Assembly: GCF_015500055.1 (NCBI RefSeq)
Contig: NZ_CP045492.1
Span: 1,436,501-1,500,500, forward strand
From: Mesorhizobium sp. NBSH29
GTDB lineage: Bacteria; Pseudomonadota; Alphaproteobacteria; Rhizobiales; Rhizobiaceae
Length of the DNA: 64,000 bases
Direction: 5' to 3'
Shown here: piece after piece, positions 63,202-64,000 of the stretch
Layout: the number at the start of each line of letters is the position of its first letter
How positions within the stretch are numbered: position 1 is the stretch's first letter
Notes under the pieces: model-generated
Database searches by the model: none
The model's input: only the letters and a program-made list of their open reading frames with translations
Told to the model about the DNA's origin: nothing
Made by a program: the position numbers and the translations under genes

Positions 63202-64000
63202 GAAGCTCAATCAATCCGCTCCTGTCCCGGCAGTTCCAGGAATTCCTGCCGCTGCCTACGTGTTGACCGGCTGTATCGGCGTGATCGGGTCTAACTCGCT
63301 TGCTCTTGGACCCATCGCCCCGGAGGTCGCGCGGTCGTTGGGCGCAAGTGTAGCGATGGTGATGCTGGCCTCGGGTGCCTTTGGTCTCGGCACGGCTGCC
63401 AGCGCTCTGTTTCTCGCGCGCCACATTGACCGACTGGGGGCCGGGCGCATGCTGAGGCTGTCCATGGTGGTTCTATCTGCGACCATGCTGGCCTGTGCCG
63501 TAGCGCCCACACTCATGGTGCTGGTCGCAGCTCAATGTGCTGCCGGCATAGCCTCCGGCGTCGCGTTGCCGGCGATCTATTCGAGCGCTGCGGCCATCGC
63601 ACCGCCGGGGCGCGAAAGCCGCACCATCGGCCTTGTGCTGACCGGATGGACCCTCAGCATGGTTGCGGGTGTGTCGCTGGCGGCAGTGGTTGCCGATTTC
63701 ATTCACTGGCGCGCGGTCTATAGCGTTGTTGCACTGCTGGCGCTTGTCGCCAGCGCGGGGATGGCGCTTTTGCCCGCGCACCAGGCTGCGGCCACCGGGC
63801 CCGCTTCATCGCCGCTGGCTACCGCCAATATCGAGGGCGTCAAGCCGCTATTGCTGGCTTGTGGTGCGTTTATGACTGCATTCTACGGCGTCTATGGCTA
63901 CCTCGGGGCCCACCTCCATGATGGTCTTGGCCAATCTGTCAGCGCCAATGGCCTGGCAGCCCTCATCTATGGCATCGGCTTTGGCAGTGCGACGGCACTG
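63197..64000 (+). CDS. MFS transporter, 3' end outside window
   Basis: The first 268 residues of a major facilitator superfamily protein; the frame is open to the right edge. It starts MSKLNQSAPVPAVPGIPAAA, and hydrophobic helices follow: YVLTGCIGVIGSNSLALGPI, MVMLASGAFGLGTAASALFL (then ARHIDRLGAGRML, the loop 2-3 motif), VVLSATMLACAVAPTLMVLV, GIASGVALPAIYSSAAAIAP and VLTGWTLSMVAGVSLAAVVA. This is the DHA1-like drug/amino acid exporter pattern. It is divergent from the Lrp-type regulator, which probably controls it; substrate unknown. Confidence 0.9.
   Translation, partial: MSKLNQSAPVPAVPGIPAAAYVLTGCIGVIGSNSLALGPIAPEVARSLGASVAMVMLASGAFGLGTAASALFLARHIDRLGAGRMLRLSMVVLSATMLACAVAPTLMVLVAAQCAAGIASGVALPAIYSSAAAIAPPGRESRTIGLVLTGWTLSMVAGVSLAAVVADFIHWRAVYSVVALLALVASAGMALLPAHQAAATGPASSPLATANIEGVKPLLLACGAFMTAFYGVYGYLGAHLHDGLGQSVSANGLAALIYGIGFGSATAL

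Overview
The window is a GC-rich alphaproteobacterial chromosome segment, most likely from the Rhizobiales and probably the Mesorhizobium/Phyllobacteriaceae side. The reasons are protein similarity recognised by eye and gene order: pnp-rsmC, fabI-fabB-fabA divergent from irr, mutM-echA-rpsT-dnaA-dnaN-recF, a complete rhizobial-type Flp/Tad pilus locus, and ffs-dnaX-ebfC-recR. I see no rRNA, tRNA, CRISPR array, prophage or intact insertion sequence. The content is mainly core chromosome with small accessory patches. Genes are dense, with many 4-bp start/stop overlaps. The first gene (pnp) and the last (an MFS transporter) are cut by the window edges.

Region 1 (1-18.4 kb) is housekeeping. It holds the end of pnp, an RsmC-like rRNA methyltransferase, the unsaturated fatty acid operon fabA-fabB-fabI, the iron regulator irr, an SH3-domain exported protein and a D-2-hydroxyacid dehydrogenase. 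These are followed by a leftward block running deoB, mutM, echA, rpsT, dnaA, dnaN, recF. Behind recF a MoeB/ThiF-like adenylyltransferase is translationally coupled to a two-subunit aconitase X. The dnaA leader is long (750 bp) and contains several GANTC sites.

Region 2 (18.4-30.4 kb) is the Tad pilus locus. Two TadE-like pseudopilins and a free-standing secretin N-domain protein lie leftward. A 59-residue Flp pilin, the prepilin peptidase and cpaB-cpaC-cpaD-cpaE-cpaF-tadB-tadC lie rightward, and the TPR lipoprotein tadD converges on tadC. Together they encode pilin, processing, outer-membrane channel, localisation factor, ATPase and inner-membrane platform.

Region 3 (30.4-47.2 kb) holds an M17 aminopeptidase, a MarR-like regulator, an NlpC/P60 peptidase, a GhrA-like reductase and a DUF2867 protein. 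Next is a yejA-yejA-yejB-yejE-yejF-type peptide ABC operon whose last two genes are separated by a vapBC toxin-antitoxin module, with the toxin reduced by an internal in-frame deletion. Then come a membrane-anchored cytochrome c, kdsB, pheA, nudC and a HIT protein.

Region 4 (47.2-64 kb) holds SRP RNA, dnaX, ebfC, recR, a SleB-type hydrolase and an MltB-type transglycosylase whose reading frame runs through a 134-bp palindromic repeat. After these come a luciferase-like monooxygenase with a decayed partial paralogue beside it, a guanidinium-exporter-type SMR protein, a 39-residue Lys/Ala-rich protein, a CDF transporter, rmuC, def-fmt-truA, an ArsR/SRPBCC/DHFR-like cluster and a divergent Lrp-MFS pair. 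Two strong palindromes, over the arsR start and over the MFS start, look like operators.

Nothing here is clearly a new defence or biosynthetic system. The most interesting items are the translated palindromic element in mltB, the vapC deletion inside the transporter operon, the recF-linked MoeB-like/aconitase X unit, and the two operator palindromes.
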